Source: Branchipolynoe longqiensis (taxonomy: Eukaryota; Annelida; Polychaeta; Phyllodocida; Polynoidae). Taken from it: a stretch of DNA of 64,000 nucleotides. How positions within the stretch are numbered: position 1 is the first letter of the stretch; every line of letters starts with the position of its first letter. Position numbers and translations under genes: made by a program. The stretch is taken from NCBI GenBank assembly GCA_030323885.1, contig CM059191.1, positions 102,286,292 to 102,350,291 of the forward strand, in the 5' to 3' direction. Positions 60,009 to 64,000 of the stretch are shown piece by piece. The notes under the pieces were generated by a model. It was given only the letters and a program-made list of their open reading frames with translations, searched no databases and had not been told where the DNA came from.

Positions 60009-60242
60009 CTGCCAACAGGGGGCAAGTCACGTGATCAGAAAAGCAACACACAAAGTGGAAGCGTCAGAGTCAATGGGATTCAATTGATGAATGAGAATTA
60101 TTATTATTCTATTCCTTAAAAAAAGAGACAATAATATGAGTAAGGACCGAGCCTAATACTCCGGCTTGACGAAGATCAGCTGTACAATTTTTTTAAAGCA
60201 AAATCTGAGGCGAAATGGGCTAATGATCGGGAGAACATGCGC

Positions 60243-60329
60243 CACCTGGAGGAGAGGAGGAGAGGAGGAGAGGAGGAGAGGAGGAGAGGAGGAGAGGAGG
60301 AGAGGAGGAGAAGAGGAGTGGAGGAGAGG
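60243..60329. repeat. 8-bp GGAGGAGA minisatellite, left part
   Basis: About ten units; continues at 63761-63840 beyond the LTR element, which therefore inserted into it. Confidence 0.93.
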
Positions 60330-60331
60330 TG

Positions 60332-60482
60332 TGTAATGTGTTTGAGTGAGGAACGACCGCACACGTTGACGTCTAGTTACTCAATGGTTTATTTAGTCAG
60401 CGTTAGTCTACACTGGTCCCTCGTGTCACTGGTCCAAGCCGGCTGGTTCCCAGCCCGCCAAGCCTCAGTACAATACACAACA
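60332..60482 (-). repeat. 3' LTR (151 bp)
   Basis: Plus strand TGTAATGTGTTTGAGTG to AATACACAACA. Several mismatches to the other LTR (for example in CTCGTGTCACTGG versus CTCATGTCGCTAG) indicate an old insertion. Confidence 0.93.
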
Positions 60483-60495
60483 TCTCCTTTTCACA
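60483..60495 (-). other. polypurine tract
   Basis: Minus-strand GAAAAGGAGA directly before the 3' LTR, the expected position for the plus-strand primer of an LTR element. Confidence 0.65.
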
Positions 60496-60499
60496 GAGA

Positions 60500-61414
60500 A
60501 CAAAAGATAAATGATTCTTGAATATAAAAATAAGTAAATAAGAAGAAATAGTTTAGGTCAGTGGCATGCCAACAATTCAGTCCGTTAAATAAGTCTGGTT
60601 TGTGACGATGTGTTTCCATAGTTCAGTCCGAGTTTTCCTCTGAGCGTGTCATGTATACAAATGTATACATGTTAATGTTTGGTTACAACAGTCTGCATTC
60701 TGTTCCAATATCATCTGTTTCCACACCGGTTTCACATACATACATTATCTCCCTTTTGAGAAAATATACAAAGTAGTTTTACATAAATGCAATGCACATG
60801 TAATAAACAATTCAATTCAATTCAGAGAAATATGGAGTCCGTATTGTTTCTTATAACATATTACGACACACATGTGTCGATGTTAGCCTACTTCTTAATT
60901 CCTTGTTACTTTCATTGTCAATAGCTGTACACAGTTGCATAGATATTCCCACAATATAATATAACACAGTTTTATGTTCTTAAGATTAACATTCACTCCA
61001 ATGCCTCTGGTTTAATCAACTTTACTTTCAGCTTGTCAACTTGTCAAGTGAGTAGTCAACCTTGTTAACTAAGATTTATCACCGGAACTACCCGTAAACT
61101 AGCTCTCATTTACATTGTTTGTGTTATCTTGGCAGTTTGCTGATAACGCTTTCAATTAGTGTGCTTTATTGATACCCTATCCTCTTCACTGGCCTTATTT
61201 CTCTCCCTCGCCGGGTAAAATAATTAGCTGGCCTGGTATCTGCTGGGTTTTGGGTTACTTGTGGGTTTTGCTTAACTTATTATGTGTAGGGAATATGTGT
61301 CTGCGATTTCTTGTCATTTTCAGATTGTTTCTGTTCTGTATTTTGTAACTTTGTGAGCCTTTCCCTGGAGCCCACTTGCCTTTGTGTGTGATATACTGCA
61401 CATTTCCCCAGTTT
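60500..61414. other. non-coding 3' region of the LTR element
   Basis: A+T-rich, no open frame of note between integrase and the 3' LTR. Confidence 0.5.
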
Positions 61415-62374
61415 TCAATTGCCTGTATTGTCTTCCTGCATGAGGATCATAGAATCTCTTTTGGTTTTGTTGTACTTTTGTATCGGATTCTTATCTACTT
61501 TTACTGCTTTTGATTTTAGATGTTTAGCTAACGATAGCAATTTTGATCGGAGTTTACGGCTCATCAATAACTGAGCAGGTGATACATTTAGCCCTGTTAG
61601 TGGAGTGGTGCGAAAATTCAGCAACAATAGATTATAATCTTTGGACTCTTGCCTGGCTTTCTTTATCATTGTCTTCACTGTTTGAATGTATCTCTCAGCC
61701 TGCCCATTGCTTTGCGGATAATGCAGACTTGAGAATCTTATTTCGAACCCATGCTCTCCTGCAAAACTTTTGTATTCTGCACTTGCAAATTGCGGCCCAT
61801 TATCTGAAACTACCATAGCCGGAATTCCATGTTTACCTAATATTTGCTTCATGGCTAATATTACCGCATTACTTGTTGTTGACTGTAGTTCCATGACCTC
61901 TGGGTAGTTTGAAAAGTAATCGACTAATATTAGATAGTGTTGGTTCCCTATTTGAAACAGATCTGCCCCTATTTTATTGAATGGAATGCACAGTATTTCG
62001 TGGGGCTTTAACGGCTCGCTATGCTGCTTGTTTCTGTATTGCTGGCACAAACTACACCTTTGAATCAAGTCTTCTAATTGGGTCTGCATCCCTGGCCAAA
62101 ACACATGTTCCCTTGCTAGCCTTTTGCTTTTAATGATTCCTTGATGTGTTTCGTGTAGTTTATCGAGCACTGTTTTCTGTATTTGTTTCGGTACAATTAT
62201 TCTGTTCCCCTTTAGTAATATGTCACCCTGTCTCGTTATTTCATGCCGAAATGTGTGGAATGGTGTTGTGCATTTTGGTATTAACTGTTTGTCTTCTGGC
62301 AACCCGTTTTCAACCAGATGTATTACCTCAACTAACACCATGTCATTTAACGTTTCAGCAGTGATTTGCTGCAT
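61415..62374 (-). pseudogene. integrase (Ty3/gypsy type) of the LTR element
   Basis: 319-codon open frame. It has an H-x3-H...C-x2-C zinc region (HETH, CSLC), then the catalytic triad in order: Asp in KIGADLF, Asp in VVSDNGPQFAS, Glu in NGQAERYIQ, and TTPLTGLNVSPAQLL after it. It would join element cDNA to host DNA. Uninterrupted, but the upstream polymerase is missing, so it cannot support autonomous transposition; therefore listed as a broken element gene. Confidence 0.92.
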
Positions 62375-62391
62375 GCATCCCTGAAGAACCT

Positions 62392-63054
62392 CTACAGCTG
62401 TAATGCTGATCTCTTTGTAAAACAGTTCACTTGGAACGGTCTTGGTGCTGTGGTCTCTGGAGAGCGCATCATTTGCGTTGCTTCATTGATGTCATCGTTA
62501 CCTTCTAAATGGATGCTGTCAATGCGTGAGAGGATGCGTAGCCGAATGCATGCATCCTTCCCCAGGATGGGACATCCACTGCTCGTGATCTGGAATCGTA
62601 GCAACTGGTCACGCACCTGTAGCTTCGTCTCACCAGGTGGTGTGATCCTCTGCCCTGAATAAGTCACTAACCAACATTTTGGTTGAGTTAGTTGTGCATT
62701 GTACATGTTCCTGAATACAGTCATGGGGATGATGTGGGCTTCAGAACCCGTGTCGAGCTTGAAATGAACGTTAATTTTCTCTACAGGTATGGTCCTGAAC
62801 CACAAGTCAGCACTCACATCGTCGTCAGTTGTTATGGCTCCTATGAACAAATCCATCTCCGATTGTTCGCCGTGCCACTCTTCACCGTCGTCGTTGTCAT
62901 CTAGTGTTATTTCATTTACCTTCGCGGTTTTGCTGTGACATACTTTCACAAAATGCCCAACTTTTTTGCACACATCACATGCTTTGCCTTTGGCTGGACA
63001 TGCCTCCCCGTCGCGACGATGAGAGTATCCACACCAACCACATTTTGGTTGCAT
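62392..63054 (-). pseudogene. gag C-terminus and aspartic protease of the LTR element
   Basis: 220-codon open frame. It starts with a CGWCGYSH / CDVCKKVGHFVKVC zinc-knuckle region (nucleic-acid binding), then a protease core LDTGSEAHIIP with the catalytic Asp. It ends shortly after, where the polymerase should begin. Confidence 0.88.
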
Positions 63055-63595
63055 GCTACTGCTTCTGTTTTGCTGATCCCGAGCAACTCTCGCAGGTGTT
63101 CGCTTGTAGCTCTGCTGCTGTGAACCTGATGCCCATGGTGTCTGCCGTGTGAACTCGCGTTACCGTACTGAGTCCAATGCGTATTCAGGACTGCTATGCA
63201 CAATGTTCACTCATCCTACACATTTCTTCACACACCTGCAATGTCAGTTTAGGCATCTGGAGCAAACGATCCTTGAGTGTGTCACACTTGATTCCGCTTA
63301 CGAGCCTATCGCACAACAACGAATCCTCTAACTCGCCATATTCACATTGCCCGATACAATGTCGCATATCCCGCACATAGGTTGTATGTGTTAAACTTAT
63401 AGCAAGTTACTGTTATGTTCATTTTTCCTTCACAATACACCCGGAACACTTCCTCCAATAGCCTTAGATTGTCCATGTTTGCTGCAATGAATCTCATTGC
63501 TTGATGCACTTTCTGTGCCTCCGCATGGGTTTTCCTCCAGGTTCAATGGCCCAGGTGGTTTCAATCCTGGGAGAGACATGCCCGTCTAAGGGTCC
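63055..63595 (-). pseudogene. gag-like N-terminal region, frame-shifted
   Basis: Pieces of capsid-like sequence, for example LLCDRLVSGIKCDTLKDRLL at 63194-63376. A start-like MSLPGL is at about 63580. At least one frameshift separates it from the zinc-knuckle frame. Confidence 0.55.
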
Positions 63596-63608
63596 GCCTC
63601 TGACACCA
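63590..63608 (-). other. primer-binding site
   Basis: Minus-strand TGGTGTCAGAGGCGG starts within two bases of the 5' LTR. The first ten bases match the complement of a tRNA 3' end of Leu type (…TCTGACA-CCA), so a tRNA-Leu primer is inferred. Confidence 0.6.
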
Positions 63609-63759
63609 TGTAATGTGTTTGACTGAGGAATGACCGCACACATTGACGTCTAGTTACTCAATGGTTTATTTAGCCAGCGTTAGTCTACACTGGTCCCTCA
63701 TGTCGCTAGTCCCGGACGGGTGGTTCCTGGCCCACCGAGCCTCAGTACAATACACAACA
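63609..63759 (-). repeat. 5' LTR (151 bp)
   Basis: Same length and ends as the 3' LTR; lies immediately before the GGAGGAGA repeat. Confidence 0.93.
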
Positions 63760-63843
63760 AGGAGGAGAGGAGGAGAGGAGGAGAGGAGAAGAGGAGGAGA
63801 GGAGGAGAGGAGGAGAGGAGGAGAGGAGAGGAGGGGAAGGGAG
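63760..63843. repeat. 8-bp GGAGGAGA minisatellite, right part
   Basis: Continuation of the repeat at 60243-60329. Confidence 0.93.
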
Positions 63844-64000
63844 CTGCTGAGGGACATACCTACTTTGATTATTGTGGTAATTGGCCACGAGGGCCAGCCG
63901 CTACTAGGTGTCGCCTCGGTAGAGCTTTTGTCACTTTTAGGTAAGCTATCAAGAGAGCAAGACGTCTACAGGAGCAGCTCCCGCCTCGGGGCGGGAAGCG
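63844..64000. other. no supported feature
   Basis: On the minus strand AATCAAAG|TAGGTATGT or ATCAAA|GTAGGT could be a splice donor, but no convincing ABCA exon was recognised before it. Confidence 0.3.

Larger units (their letters stand above)
60332..63759 (-). mobile_element. compact Ty3/gypsy-like LTR retrotransposon lacking RT/RNase H
   Basis: 3,428 bp bounded by 151-bp direct repeats with TGT...ACA ends. On the minus strand the order is 5' LTR, primer-binding site, gag-like region, zinc knuckle plus protease, integrase, purine tract, 3' LTR. Gag-pro and integrase frames are only 17 bases apart, so the reverse transcriptase and RNase H that should lie between them are deleted. Flanking bases AGGTG and AGGAG may be a mutated 5-bp target duplication. 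Non-autonomous. Confidence 0.9.

Noticed and set aside
61543..61818. Plus-strand open frames opposite the integrase
   Set aside because: Antisense shadows; the integrase motifs are on the minus strand.
63844..64000. Possible upstream ABCA exon ending at ATCAAA|GTAGGT
   Set aside because: Short open stretch (PSSGWPSWPITTI) and a donor-like site, but no acceptor in phase and no recognisable ABCA N-terminal motif.

Overview
The window is animal nuclear DNA. One large, split, minus-strand gene runs through nearly all of it, and its introns are full of transposon remnants and minisatellites. The gene is an ABCA-subfamily (full-size, lipid-transporter type) ABC transporter; wording in the membrane domain and first ATPase is closest to ABCA2 as I remember that family. 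I could place 21 consecutive coding exons (59863-60008 down to 4416-4904). All have compatible splice phases and together give about 1,070 residues. They cover most of the large first extracellular domain, membrane segments 2-6, the whole first nucleotide-binding domain (NBD1) and the start of the cytoplasmic linker. The start codon and TM1 lie beyond the right edge, or were not recognised. The second half (TMD2, NBD2) lies beyond the left edge. No bacterial-type genes are present. The species cannot be fixed from sequence alone. Long introns, several tRNA-derived SINE families, RTE-like and other LINE fragments, a DIRS-like fragment, a Ty3/gypsy-like element and many fold-back MITEs suggest a repeat-rich, probably marine, invertebrate; amphioxus, echinoderm and mollusc are all possible. 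Layout by plus coordinate: 1-1300, a decayed LINE. 1.8-2.4 kb, a CTGA repeat. 4.4-8.8 kb, exons of the NBD1 C-terminal half, with SINEs and a 48-bp repeat. 8.8-10 kb, a fold-back element and a 31-bp array. 10.4-13.8 kb, Walker A region exons. 14-18.3 kb, membrane-domain exons among poly-C tracts, a LINE tail and a minisatellite split by a MITE. 18.5-28.9 kb, one exon at 20.2-20.4 kb and then an 8.5-kb intron with a tRNA-Lys gene, related tRNA-Lys pseudogenes, a long inverted repeat and two GC-rich elements. 28.9-34 kb, four exons. 34-49.4 kb, a single exon (37992-38126) flanked by two large tandem arrays, then DIRS-like and unidentified repeats. 49.4-60 kb, extracellular-domain exons. 60.3-63.8 kb, a compact LTR retrotransposon lacking reverse transcriptase. 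The most interesting signal is the splice-site architecture around exon 37992-38126. Downstream in transcript order is a 36-bp (12-codon) tandem array in which every unit, including the exon's own end, carries a GT 5' splice site in the same place, and 23 of them are in one open frame. Upstream is an array of 35-bp units made of pyrimidine-rich, branch-point-like sequence. The next exon's donor is also inside a tandem (83-bp) array. This could produce length variants of the extracellular domain in 12-residue steps. Other notable items are a TTAA-flanked MITE inside a tRNA-Lys anticodon loop, diverged self-similar DNA elements sharing one central palindrome, and a roughly 100-codon Asn/Thr tract in the ABCA linker.
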